Part shown: positions 52,306-63,314 of the stretch, one piece after another
Position numbering within the stretch: position 1 is the stretch's first letter
Layout: each line of letters starts with the position of its first letter
Source: Neoarius graeffei
Lineage: Eukaryota; Chordata; Actinopteri; Siluriformes; Ariidae
Length of the DNA stretch: 64,000 bases
Direction: 5' to 3'
Assembly: GCF_027579695.1 (NCBI RefSeq)
Contig: NC_083587.1
Coordinates: forward strand, 36,735,232-36,799,231
Translations under genes and position numbers: made by a program
The notes under the pieces: model-generated
The model's database searches: none
Seen by the model: the letters and a program-made list of their open reading frames with translations, nothing else
What the model was told of the DNA's origin: nothing

Positions 52306-52606
52306 TGTGGCAATGAGGGTGAGGTTGAATGTCCGTTGTGAAAAGCGAGGGGTCAGGGTGAACCAGCAGGTAACATATGAGGAGTTACACCTGTGTCTAA
52401 ATACTGGCTATTGATTAATGTTTGTCTCTGTGTGTCCTGCAGATAGCCAGTAACAAGAGGGTGAGAGAGCTGCGTTCTCCAGTGTGCCTATGTGGTAGGA
52501 GTAAAGTCACTGAAAAGTGAAAGGAGCACAAAATAAAAGAATGCACCTGTATCATGCAGCCTGCCTCCCTGTTCCTCATTTACCCCAATATAAAAGAATT
52601 GTCACA
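52306..52606 (+). repeat. 3' LTR of the old gypsy relic
   Basis: tgtggcaatgagggtg to aaaagaattgtcaca, TG...CA ends, preceded by a G-rich purine-like tract (gggtggtgggg). An aaaataaaag word inside may be its polyadenylation signal. Confidence 0.7.
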
Positions 52607-52777
52607 GCTCCATATGTTATTTCATAGTTTTGATGTCTTCAGTATTGTTCTACAATGTAGAAAATAATCAAAATACAGAAAAACAAATGAATGAGTAGGT
52701 CTGTTCAGACTTTTTTTTTCATATGTATTTTCATACTTATGTTGATCTGTATTTAAAATTTATTGTCTTGTTTGTGG

Positions 52778-53140
52778 GGCGGCATGGTGGTGTAATGGTT
52801 AGCACTGTTGCCTCACAGCAAGAAGGTTCTGGGTTTGAGCCCAGTGGCTGACGGGGGCCTTTCTGTGTGGAGTTTGTATGTTCTCCCCGTGTCTGCGTGG
52901 GTTTCCTTCGGGTGCTCCAGTTTCCCCCAAAGACGTGTAAGTTAGGCTAATTGGTGACTCTAAATTGACCGTAGGTGTGAATGTGAGTGTGAATGGTTGT
53001 TTGTCTCTGTGTCAGCCCTGCGATAACCTGGCGACTTGTCCAGGGTGTACCCCGCCTCTCGCCCATAGTCAGCTGGGATAGACTCCAGCTTGCCTGCGAC
53101 CCTGTAGAACAGGATAAGCGGTTACAGATAATGGATGGAT
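52778..53140 (+). mobile_element. SINE (DANA/Mermaid-like), first of a tandem pair
   Basis: Preceded by gtcttgtttgtgg and followed by the same 13 bp, then by a second SINE. It ends in ataatggatggat. Confidence 0.9.
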
Positions 53141-53153
53141 GTCTTGTTTGTGG

Positions 53154-53507
53154 GGCGGCATGATGGTGTAGTGGTTAGTACTGTTGCCTCACAGCAAGAA
53201 GGTTCTGGGTTCAGGCCCAGTAGCTGACGAGGGCCTTTCTGTATGGAGTTTGCATGTTCTCCCCGTGTCTGTGTGGGTTTCCTCTGGGTGCTCCGGTTTC
53301 CCCCACAGTCCAAAGACATGCAGGTTAGGTTAACTGGTGACTCTAAGTTGACCGTAGGTGTGAATGTGAGTGTTTGTCTCTATGTGTCAGCCCTGCGATG
53401 ATCTGGTGACTTGTCCAGGGTGTACCCCAGCTCTCGCCCATAGTCAGCTGGGGTAGACTCCAGCTTGCCCGCCACCCTGCACAGGATAAGCGGTTATGGA
53501 TGGTTAT
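53154..53507 (+). mobile_element. SINE (DANA/Mermaid-like), second of a tandem pair
   Basis: Begins directly after the repeated gtcttgtttgtgg. It ends ggataagcggttatggatgg. It differs from its neighbour at many positions, so it is not a fresh tandem copy. Confidence 0.85.
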
Positions 53508-53689
53508 GTGTTGAAAATCTTGATGCAAATGTCAAGTCAATTTCCTTGGAGCCTTGGCTACTTGTCCAATCCATTCTGGGATTCTTTCTGAGGTTTGGTC
53601 TAAATATTGTGCCTTCATTGACTTAAGAGGGAAATTCATGCTAATGGACAGAGTGTTTCTAATCTAAGGACCCATGCTAGGGAAAAAAA

Positions 53690-54041
53690 ATTACTGCTGC
53701 AGTGATAGGTGCTCATTAAAATTCCGTGCTCGTGCAAACCGAACATGCTCTCAGCGCCACCGGAATGACCGACATCAGCCTTGCACTGAATCACTGATCA
53801 TCACCGACCAGCTGTTTCCGGTTTTCAGGTGGGCGACTGAAGCGGCGCTCTCCGGGTCTCCCAGCCGCCAGAATGATAAATACGGTCTCCGGTAAAAACG
53901 TCTCGGAAGACGGAGCTTGAATGAGCGGCGGCGCGCGCTCATGTGATGCGCGAGGATCCGGTGCGCGCGACCGGTGGAGCCTAATAACGGAGGCGGCGGC
54001 GCTTTGAGACTCCGCCGCACCGCAAGCGCCGGTCAGAGGTA
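53690..54041 (+). promoter_or_regulatory. GC-rich, CpG-dense block with a possible first exon
   Basis: A sharp rise in GC and CpG against AT-rich surroundings (gcggcggcgcgcgctcatgt, gaggcggcggcgctttgaga). It closes at a good donor, ggtcagag/gtaagc (54041/54042). This is what a CpG-island promoter with a non-coding first exon looks like. The downstream exons are not identified. Confidence 0.5.
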
Positions 54042-54261
54042 AGCCTGAAAATCCTCTTAAATAGGCTTGTTCACGATCGGAAATGCTTTGTTATCGCGTC
54101 GTGTTCGTTTGTGAGACTTGACCTCACACAGAACGATAGCAGTAGATCTCTGATAACGGGAGGAGATGGGTTTTATGGGTTCGCAGCCCAAATCGTTTAC
54201 TGCTGAAGCCCAGAATAGAGAACCTATTGAGCAGGATTCAGTGCAGACATGTTACAATGTT

Positions 54262-54265
<4 letters not shown>

Positions 54266-54324
<59 letters not shown>

Positions 54325-54326
54325 AG
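54266..54326. repeat. (CT)n(CA)n microsatellite
   Basis: Compound dinucleotide run, about 30 bp of ct followed by ca repeats. Confidence 0.97.
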
Positions 54327-54329
54327 CAC

Positions 54330-54486
54330 ATGTTGCGTTCTAGGCACTTTGACGCAACATTAACGAAGGAGGCGCACTCAAACCGCTCCAACTTTTCTTC
54401 TCTCCTATTCTGAGAGGATCCACAGCAGCCCCGCATCATGTCACGCTCCCTGCGTCTCTGATCCATTTCCACATCTGGGTATAAGG
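54330..54486 (+). other. Possible second leader exon
   Basis: Moderate-GC stretch ending at a donor, tctgggtataag/gtaaga (54486/54487). It contains only a short frame (MSRSLRL). It could be an alternative first or second exon of the gene starting at 53690. Confidence 0.3.
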
Positions 54487-54880
54487 TAAGAAAACGAGCC
54501 ATGATGCGATTTTTTGGACTGAATTGATCATGTCACTTTGCATTTAGCTGGAAATGTGAAGGTTGATTATTTGAAGGATTCCCTCTCGCCTGTATGATGA
54601 CAAAAATAGACTCTCATTGACTTTATGTGCAATACAATGACTGGACTGGAAATTTCCACTGGAACAGAATGACCTGGCACTCTGGCACCACTAAGTCACC
54701 AAGGTTTTACTAAGGGGGGGTTTCTTATGTCTTATTCTGTCATGCTACAGTGTAGGGATTCCCAACTCCACATCCTGGTGTAACACAGACCATCCTGTAG
54801 CCTACAGTTAAAGGATGGGTTTCCCTCCTTTGGATGTTTTTTTTTCTCCCCAGACATGTTCATTTTCAAAATTCATTTTC

Positions 54881-55226
54881 GGCATGGTAGTGTAGTGGTT
54901 AGCACTGTCGCCTCACAGCAAGAAGGTCCAGGGTTCGAGCCCAGCAGCCAGCGAGGGCCTTTCTGTGTAGAGTTTGCATGTTCTCCCCATGTCTGTTCGG
55001 GTTTGCTCCGGTTTCCCCCAAAGACATGCAGGTCAGGCTAATTGGTGGCTCTAAATTGACCGTGGGTGTGAATGGTTGTTTGTGTCTATGTGTAAGCCCT
55101 GTGATGACCTGGCGACTTGTCCAGGGTGTACCCTGCCTCTCACCCATAGTCAGCTGGGATAGGCTCCAGCTTGCCCGCAACCCTGTAGAACAGGATAAAG
55201 CGGCTAGAGATAATGGATGGATGGAT
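54881..55226 (+). mobile_element. SINE (DANA/Mermaid-like)
   Basis: ggcatggtagtgtagtggtt to gataatggatggatgg, with a small internal loss in the centre. Confidence 0.9.
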
Positions 55227-55597
55227 TTTCTAAACTGCGTTTTGACTTGAAATTTTAAACATTTGCTTCAAACTGTGCTGAGTTGTGCATAATCTTCTGC
55301 ATAATGGCATACAATAATGCAGCGTAGAAAATATAACATAATCTACAGTCGACTACATTGACTACAGTTAGGCGATATCACACAGCTGAACAATCAGTAG
55401 TGCAAGCCATTTTAAATCAAAATCTACCTAATATATTTTATACATTTGTATTTGTACTATGTGTCATGTATACATTTTGACTTTATACTAAATGTAGAAT
55501 ATTTCTGTCAAATTTTATGTTGCATCACGTTTGATGCAAGTGTTTAATGATTTTTGGGCATGTTCATTTTGGTTTACATAAGAGTAATTTGTAGGCA

Positions 55598-55700
<103 letters not shown>

Positions 55701-55862
55701 TAATTAGGGTTACTTGTTACATCAGTATGATAACTTTATAGCTATCTTTAACAATGGATGCCAAACAGAATTTGGCCAATTAAGTCTTTTTAAATTTTCC
55801 TTGATAGAATTGTAAGATTTCAAGGTTTATTAGGTGTGTTAGTAAGTGACATGGACATTTAA

Positions 55863-56825
55863 AGGGGAACTGAAAGCAAAGTTTTTATTATCAAAATTCT
55901 ATTTATCTCATTTTATAAAATGTAGTAATGCATTTCTGACAGCTATTTTGTCACTGCTATAGCAAGTTATGAGTGTTTGAAATATGCTATGTAATATATC
56001 AGTCCGTATGTAATAGCAATGGCCGTAAATGAAATTTGTTGAGACCTGTGCAAGACTTCGAAGGACGGAAGTAAAACGTACTGTACAGTGGAAATCAAAG
56101 TGACCAACATCTGCCAACGTTGTCAAAAGAAGCACATGCCCTCTTTCGAATGCTGACGTAATCAAGCTGGAAGTTTTCCCTGTGTCCGAAATCGCTCCCT
56201 ACTCACTATATAGGGCACTATATAGTGGGGACGCTATATTTTATATATATAAAATATATATTTTTTGTAGTGTTGTCCGAAACCTTAGTGAGGATTATGT
56301 GGGAGATGCACTCAGCATAATATGTATTTATCACAAAAATACATGCATGTATTTATTATTTTGAAAACCCACCAGCCGCCTGATCTGGCATGTTTTAATT
56401 GTGTGACAGTAATGATGCAAATACCAGCGCGACGGACTCGTCCTTATTCTGTCATCTTTCCAACTCTTCTCTACTCCACGTTGGTTCGAAGTCGTATGGA
56501 ATAATCTCCATCACTGATGAAGCTGGAAAATCTTGAAATGAATCTGAATTGGAATGATATGGCGATCTGGCCGCTGTGTAAACAGTTTTCAAAATGGCGG
56601 CGCTGACACTTCACGTTTGAAGTCTCGCACAAGTCTCGTGAAGATCGCGCGGATAAGCGATGCCTGCTATGGACCATACGGACTACATTCAACATGGCTA
56701 AAAACCGAATAGGCTGATAATATGCCAATACGAGTCATGATATAAGGTTAATAAAACCAAAAACGTTATTGAATAACACGTTAATTAAGAAATAAAGCAA
56801 GTTTAAAAATGACTTCAGTTCCCCT
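55863..56825. mobile_element. MITE with TTAA duplication (Kolobok- or piggyBac-like)
   Basis: TTAA at 55859-55862 and 56826-56829. Ends AGGGGAACTGAA and TTCAGTTCCCCT. 963 bp with no complete frame. An inner segment around 56185-56260 (ctatatagggcactatatag) is itself mirrored and may be another short element. Confidence 0.75.
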
Positions 56826-56829
56826 TTAA

Positions 56830-57570
56830 CCAACTGACAATTGGACATGCTGCATAGATATCTGTTTTCATACTGATTTTTGACTGGTGATCATTTGTCT
56901 TTACAACCTGACAGATTGGCCAGAGTGGACAAAAACTGTGCCATTTAAATAGATCATTTGAAATATTGTTTGTTCTGGCTAATTATGATTGAATACTGAC
57001 AGTTTAATCCAACTAGCCTGTGGTTCATTGATATTCAGTTCCAAACACTGGGGAGACTCTGTTAAATTGTGACGCCAATAGTGAGGCACTCTTTCATAAA
57101 AGCACTATCCATTGGTGAGCAGAGTTTGTCCTCTTAAACACCCAGGAAAACAGTAAATGTTTAAAAGCACTGGGTAATTAAAAGCCTTGGTTTTTAGAGA
57201 CCATTGTGATCAGGAATGTTATCCAAAGTCCTTAAGAGAACACCCCCCAACATCTACTTTGTTCTACAGGACAATTCCCTGCTGGTTTATTCAATAGGCA
57301 TTTGGGAGAGGGTTGGGGGTTGGGGTCAAGTGGCAAGCCAATGACATATGTAGCTGACAACTTGTTCAGTGTCAGGCTTTAGCTTAAAAGCATGTGAAAT
57401 CTGTTTGAGAGGTGAAACAGGGCATTGGATGCATCAGGGACAAACGACGGCAAGACCTTTTCACAGGGGCAAATGTTCAAGATGGAAAATTTGTGTTGTT
57501 GACCACATTAAGAGGAAGTCAGGATATTTTCACACATAACCCATACAGTATATTTGGATGGGAAAGGTTA
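56830..57570. other. Unique-looking intergenic or intronic DNA
   Basis: No repeats or frames recognised over about 740 bp. Confidence 0.4.
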
Positions 57571-57575
57571 ATTGC

Positions 57576-57950
57576 GGGCGGCACGGTGGTGTAGTGGTTA
57601 GCGCTGTCGCCTCACAGCAAGAAGGTCCGGGTTCGAGCCCTGTGGCCGGCGAGGGCCTTTCTGTGCGGAGTTTGCATGTTCTCCCCGTGTCCGCGTGGGT
57701 TTCCTCCGGGTGCTCCGGTTTCCCCCACAGTCCAAAGACATACAGGTTAGGTTAACTGGTGACTCTAAATTGACTGTAGGTGTGAATGTGAGTGTGAATG
57801 GTTGTCTGTGTCTATGTGTCAGCCCTGTGATGACCTGGCGACTTGTCCAGGGTGTACCCCGCCTTTCGCCCGTAGTCAGCTGGGATAGGCTCCAGCTTGC
57901 CTGCGACCCTGTAGAACAGGATAAAGCGGCTAGAGATAATGAGATGAGAT
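57576..57950 (+). mobile_element. SINE (DANA/Mermaid-like), full length
   Basis: gggcggcacggtggtgtagt to gataatgagatgagat. Near-consensus, so recent. Confidence 0.9.
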
Positions 57951-58674
57951 TTGATTACCATATAGATCATATACAATATCAGTGGGGGATTTTGGGAAAT
58001 CCATTTCTAAGCTGCAGCAACAGTAGAAATAAGCAGTTTGTGAAATTAGCTTGACTAAGGCAAGAGCAAAAGAAAGTCATTCATTTTTGTGTGATTAACA
58101 ATGTTACAGTCACTTCATATTATAATCATGCCTGGTTTTGCCATCTTTGTAAAAACTTCAGCTGTAAATTAAATGAGAGCTAATAAATCTAGTAAATAAA
58201 AAATAATTAAATATAGTGCCTCTGAAGTGTTGTACATTGGGACTTTGTTGGCAACCTTTCCAAGCTAGCTAAGCTACCATAAAAAGTAAACAAGCAATAT
58301 TTTAATTTTATTCATGATTCAGCCGTCCATTGTTCATTCCACTGTCTACCAAAAGCTGCCACTTTTGATGGAATAATTGATAGTCTGATTGGAAAGGATT
58401 ATATAAAATCTCTTCCCTGCACATTGTTAAAATGAGCACTTTCTTGATTTTGAATATTAAGTGCTGTAATATAAAGGACTGCTCCTGCAATGGTTAACAC
58501 AGCAAATGTACATGCGCTATTGGTTGACGATGCAAATGACCTGACAAAATTCAAAGTTGAAATGGATGTAAAGTTTGGCTGCCTTGTCTGACTTCATTGT
58601 CAACTTTTAATCACACCAGATATCTACAAATTACTGCAAATCCCATTAACAGTATGTTCGTTCTTTTTCTTCAA
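57951..58674. other. Unique-looking DNA, nothing seen
   Basis: AT-rich, no repeat ends or convincing frames. Confidence 0.4.
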
Positions 58675-58687
58675 AGAGATCTGTATG

Positions 58688-58863
58688 GGTTTTTTTTTTT
58701 TTGGGCTTTTTGCACCTTTATTGGATAGGACAGTGCAGAGACAGGAAATGAGCTGGAGAGAGAGAGACGGGAAGGGATCGGGAAATGACCTCGGGCCGTA
58801 ATCGAACCTGGGTCGCCCGCATTCATGGTATGGCGCCTTAACCACCTGAGCCACGACGCCCCC
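58688..58863 (-). mobile_element. Third tRNA-derived SINE type, full length
   Basis: Perfect 12-bp duplication gagatctgtatg (58676-58687 and 58864-58875). Reversed, it has a tRNA-like head (gtggctcaggtggttaaggc, ggttcgattacggcc) and a tail with aataaaggtgcaaaaagccc plus poly(A). Confidence 0.9.
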
Positions 58864-58875
58864 GAGATCTGTATG

Positions 58876-59617
58876 TTTTGAATAGTATTTACAGATCTCT
58901 TCAAAGTGCTAAAGTCACTCTCAAACTGTCTTGAAGGCTATTTTTCGTGACCCGAAAAGCATACTTTATAAATGTTTGAGTGACATACACACTACATTTC
59001 ATACCCAGTGAATAGCAGTGAATAGGGTGGTGGTAGATCGGTTGTACATCACTGACGTAAATCTGGCTAATGTCACTGCCACAGAGGCCAGTAATGGCAG
59101 GAGATCTCATTGGCTGTTTGGTATCATAGCCACTGACCCAGTTTGGCATCACTCAAGTGTCAACAGAGGTCAGATAACAATCTGTAACTGGGCTTCCTAC
59201 TCATGAAGTAACTGTAGTCACAGGAAGAAGCAAACTTGGGAGAGTGTCCTTCAGCTCTTATCTGGAAAGGTTTTCCCACTGGCTTATTGGGAATAACCAT
59301 TAGGATACAATCAATAAGCATGTTACATGTGCATTCCTTAGTTTCTGTCTTTCCTGGGTCACTGTGTCCTAAATCATAAACCTACATACCCTGCAGTAAG
59401 TGAAATTGTTCTTTGTATATTATTAGTCTGTACAGTACCCTAAGGTGGTACAGCATGGTGTGAATTTTGGCCTATACATAAATACCATATCCTTGCTGGA
59501 CTGGATTGCACCACCACATTCTTACCAGTAGACAGGAAAAAACAGCAGCCTGAATTGAAAACAACACAGGCTGTAATATTTAGAAATATATCGCCATGTT
59601 TCCATTTTTATTTTTTT
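58876..59617. other. Unique-looking DNA, nothing certain
   Basis: No repeat recognised. A modestly GC-richer patch at 59018-59206 has a 62-codon frame on the plus strand without known motif. Confidence 0.35.
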
Positions 59618-59768
59618 TACAGCCCCAAATCAGAAAAACTTGGGACAGTATGGAAAGTGCAAATAAAAAAATGCAGTGATTTCTAAATTTACTTTGACTT
59701 GTATTTAATTGCAAGATATTTCATGTTTTTTCTGGTGAACTGAATTTCATTTGTTAATATACATCCAT

Positions 59769-59864
59769 CCCCGCCTTTCGCCCGTAGTCAGCTGGGATAG
59801 GCTCCAGCTTGCCTGCGACCCTGTAGAACAGGATAAAGCGGCTAGAGATAATGAGATGAGATGA
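59769..59864 (+). mobile_element. 5'-truncated SINE tail
   Basis: Only the last 96 bp (ccccgcctttcgcccgtagt to gatgagatga), flanked by atatacatccat and atatatgtccat. Confidence 0.8.
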
Positions 59865-60291
59865 ATATATGTCCATTCCTGCATTTCAGGCCTGCAACAC
59901 ATTACAAAAAAGTTGAGACCGGGATAATTTTGTGCTAGTAATGAGGTAAAACAATTAAACAATGATGTGATTTAAAACAGGTGATGTCAACAAGTGATTG
60001 TAATCACAAAATCAGTATCCAGGAAAGGCGTAAAGATGGGCCGAGGATCTCCAGCTTGTCAAAAAAGTGCGAAATAAAGAACCTGAGAAAATAATTGAAA
60101 TGTTTAAAAACAATGTTCCTCAAAAAGATAGGAAGGGATTTGGATATTTCACTCTCTACAGTGCATAATATCATTAAATGATTCAAGGAATCTTTAGGAA
60201 TTTTCAGGTGCGTAAAGGGCAAGGGCACAAGCCTAAGCTGAACACCCATGATTGCTGATAGCTGATATAACCACATGGGCTCAGGATTAAG

Positions 60292-60345
60292 ATAAGATAA
60301 AAGATAAGATAAACTTTATTCATCCCTCGGTGGGGAAATTTAGCA
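60292..60345 (+). repeat. LINE-tail-like insertion
   Basis: aagataagataaaagataag followed by actttattcatccctcggtg, a 3'-end type common in fish LINE families, placed inside the Tc1-like transposase. Confidence 0.55.
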
Positions 60346-60499
60346 AACCTTTCTCAAGCACTACAGTATGCAATTACATCCACAAATGACAGTTAAAACT
60401 TCACTGTGCAAAAAGGAAGCCTTATATTAACTATGTCCAAAAGTGCCATCGACAACTCTGGTCTCAGAGGCATCTGGGATGGACCATCACACAGTGGAA

Positions 60500-61442
60500 G
60501 AGCCATTCCACCGAATCGGTGCCATTTCCATCCCTAGAAAATTATATGTATAAATGCACATAAAAATGTACTTTAAAATACATTTCCTTATTACGCAGAA
60601 TGTCCTGCACATTGATCTGATTTCAAATTTAGGATATATAATTGTAAGGATTAATAAAAACTACCTAAAACACTGAAAAATAGCATGTGTTACCTGTCCC
60701 CGCACTCTAACTTTATACTTAACTATGAAATATTATGATTAAAATCCTTCAGAAACAGTATTTCTTTTGCACTGTTGTGTGACTCCATATCCTATCCATG
60801 GTTTAAATATATTTTTTTCATAAGAAATCCACAATATCTTAGTTAAAATGCACATTTTAGTCGTGTCTCTGGGTTTTCACTCAGTCCTGTTACCCAAACA
60901 TATTACCCCATCTGACAAATTTGGAACATTCCATAAATCACATGCTCAACAGGAAGTTACATCAGTTGTGTCTTCTGAAGGCCATGGGAAGACCAAAAGT
61001 TAGTTCTCTCATTTACTTTTCTGTATATTTGATGATTTTTTAACTTTGACTGATAAGGTCAATATCAGCCTACTGTCCTGTTACTTAAATTATTTCTAAG
61101 ATGATATTTGTTTATTTTAAAAATACAGATTTTTGTTAAATCACTAGAATGTGCTAAGTGTGGTCATGCTATTAGCGATGACGCCATGTGGCTTAATTCC
61201 ATGTATTAGCTAATCCTAGGCTAAAAACTCAGTCCTGTTACTTTCAGTCCTGTTACTCATATATCTTTGACTTCCAAACCTTGTAAAAAAAAAAAAAATA
61301 ACGTAGCCTGAGGTTGACCAATACACATTTTGAATAGTTAAATATGTGTGTTATTATAATCAGTGTTGAAAAGATATAACAAATTAAGTTTAATTTGGGA
61401 GTGGTACAGCAAGCAAATGGCACCCATTCGGTGGAATATCCC
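60500..61442 (+). mobile_element. DNA transposon with 4-bp duplication, non-autonomous
   Basis: GGAA on both sides (60496-60499 and 61443-61446). Ends GAGCCATTCCACCGAATCGG and, reversed, GGGATATTCCACCGAATGGG. It contains several tcctgttac words and a leader with a short start (MGRPKVSSLIYFSVY, from 60984). It shares the 4-bp duplication and G-rich termini with the element at 22459-25130. Confidence 0.8.
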
Positions 61443-62194
61443 GGAAACGTGTATTGTGGTCAGATAAATCAGTATTCCAGATCTTTTTTGTAAGAAATGG
61501 ATGCTATGTGCTCTGGACCCAAGAAGAAAAGGACCATCCAGTCTGTGACCAGCAACAAGTCCAAAACCCAGGGTCTGTCATGGTATGGGATTATGTGTCA
61601 GTGCCATTGGCAAAGGTAAGTTACACTTCTGTGATGACAGCATTAATACAGAAAAGTACATTGAGGTTTTGGAGCAACATATGCTGCTTTCAAAACGACA
61701 TCTTTTCCAGGGATATTTCAACAAGACAATGTAAAACACATTCTGCACACATTACAAAGGCATGGCTATGGAAGAAGAGGGTGTCTGTCCCCAGTAGAGA
61801 ATGTGTGGCGAATTTTGAAAATCTGATAACAACGTCCCCATACTGTTGCACAGCTTAAGATCTGTTTGCAGGAAGAATGGGACAAAAAAATACCTGAAAC
61901 ACTTAATCACTTGGTGTCTTCAGTCCCTAAACGTCTTTTAAATGTTGTGAGAAGGAATAGCAAAGTTACAGAGTGGTAAATGCTTTACTCTCCCAACATT
62001 TTTAAAAATATGTGGCAAGAATCAAAATTGAAGTGTTTATTTTGGAATTTTTTTTGATAAACAATAAAACATCAATACTGTGCTGTTGTATTGTTTTGAG
62101 TGAAATACAGGTCAAAGATTATTTAAAAATTATTGTTTTCAGTTTAATTTCAATTTCAACATACTGTCCCAACTTTTTCCGATTTGGGGTTGTA

Positions 62195-63107
62195 GGTATC
62201 CCATACATGTCAACCTATATGGAATGTCCGTATTTTATACTGATTTGATTCAATAAACGTAGTATATGGGCGTATAAATAAAGTTATACGGATTCTTTAA
62301 AAAAACTTCAATATTTATTTAGAGCTATAATCAATTCCCACGATGATAAAAGAGCGCATAACATTTACAAACGTACTGTACACCACAGAAAGCCAGTAAA
62401 GAGTCTTATGAAATCGCGCGTTATCTTGTGGTAGCGAGACTTCGTTCCACTTTTGATCATGCGCACACCGCATTGCGAGAATCCCGCCAACCGTGAAGTC
62501 ATAGACATATAAACATAGACGCCGCCTTCTGCGTAGAATCATACGTCATCCTTGCCACCATATTGGATGTGGCAAAGTGGAGATTCTTCAACCGTCTCGG
62601 GTATAGCGTCTAGACAGTAGCCGAGAATAAAGATGCCTCATTCATGTGCTGCGTTTAACTGTACCAACAGGTTTGCCGTCCAGACGAGATCACATGGGAT
62701 TACCTTTCACAGGTGAGACTGGAAAAATACTTTTCATTGTATTTGGTCATTATAACGTAATTTTACGAACAGATTTTCCTGACTTTGTGGCTAATATGAA
62801 GTCTCGTGCGTAATAGCCGCTCGGTGAAACCTGTCTCCAAACAACAAAGTATTTCCTTCGTAACTACGCTGATAACACTTTGTGTTTTTGTCAAACATTG
62901 GAGCTTTGTATTTATTCTGAAGGTTTATTGTTATTAATATTGAATAAAAAGTAACTGGGATACATCATTGTTAATTATCATTCAAATTTTAGGTAAATTA
63001 TTTTAATTTGCATCTTATAAGGATTTTATAAGGGAAATACGGATTTTGGAGGTTGGTTATACAGGTTTGATTGACCAAAGGTTGACATGTATGGTATCCA
63101 AGTTATT
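62195..63107 (+). mobile_element. THAP-bearing transposon derivative
   Basis: Ends catacatgtcaacct and aggttgacatgtatg. gtatcc stands on both sides. It sits at the very end of the Tc1-like element. It keeps the first exon of a THAP protein and no catalytic part. Confidence 0.65.
62633..62712 (+). CDS. THAP-finger first exon of the transposon
   Basis: MPHSCAAFNCTNRFAVQTRS then HGITFHR, closing at a donor (TTTCACAG/gtgaga). C-x4-C start as in THAP domains. The frame is clean but the next exons are missing. Confidence 0.6.
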
Positions 63108-63314
63108 TTAAGTGGCCTAGTACTTGTAAGTTGACTGGACTTATCCGGGGACATTTTTTTTACACCAGTACACATCTCCAGCCTGAAATGTCTGTCATGC
63201 AAGCTTAAAGAGTTTCGTGGCATCATTTGAATATATACATTTATTACTTGGAACTGTGAGAGCTGCTTTCTCTTTTCGGGAAATCTCCAAGCAGAACTAC
63301 TGAGAATCCTCTTA

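Larger units (their letters stand above)
49726..52606 (+). mobile_element. Old Gmr1-type Ty3/gypsy relic, 3' portion
   Basis: Parts in order: integrase C-terminal region (49751-50160, FALHEVPQASTRSSLFELLY and YNRGTRLRGFAPGDKVLILL), linker, reverse transcriptase (about 51075-51470, GVIEESHSDWSSLVVLVPKT and FCVDYRKVNAVFKFDAY), RNase H (to about 52080) and a 3' LTR. Integrase again precedes reverse transcriptase. The 5' half and 5' LTR are absent. It is heavily broken, with more than five breaks and a MITE Z3 insertion, and clearly older than the element at 34286. Confidence 0.85.
60036..61979 (+). pseudogene. Tc1-like transposase, multiply interrupted
   Basis: It starts MGRGSPACQKS and shows helix-turn-helix remains (DLDISLSTVHNIIK), VLWSDKSVFQIF (where the family has Asp-Glu) and a last segment EEWDKKIPETLNHLVSSV to KVTEW and TAA. 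Frame slips, stops and two insertions make it non-functional. Confidence 0.8.
59620..62192 (+). mobile_element. Tc1-like transposon with three insertions
   Basis: TA flanks (59618-59619 and 62193-62194). Ends CAGCCCCAAATCAGAAAAAC and TTTTCCGATTTGGGGTTG. The transposase relic runs 60036-61979. It has been hit by a SINE tail (59769-59864), a LINE-tail-like piece (60292-60345) and a 943-bp element (60500-61442). Confidence 0.9.
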
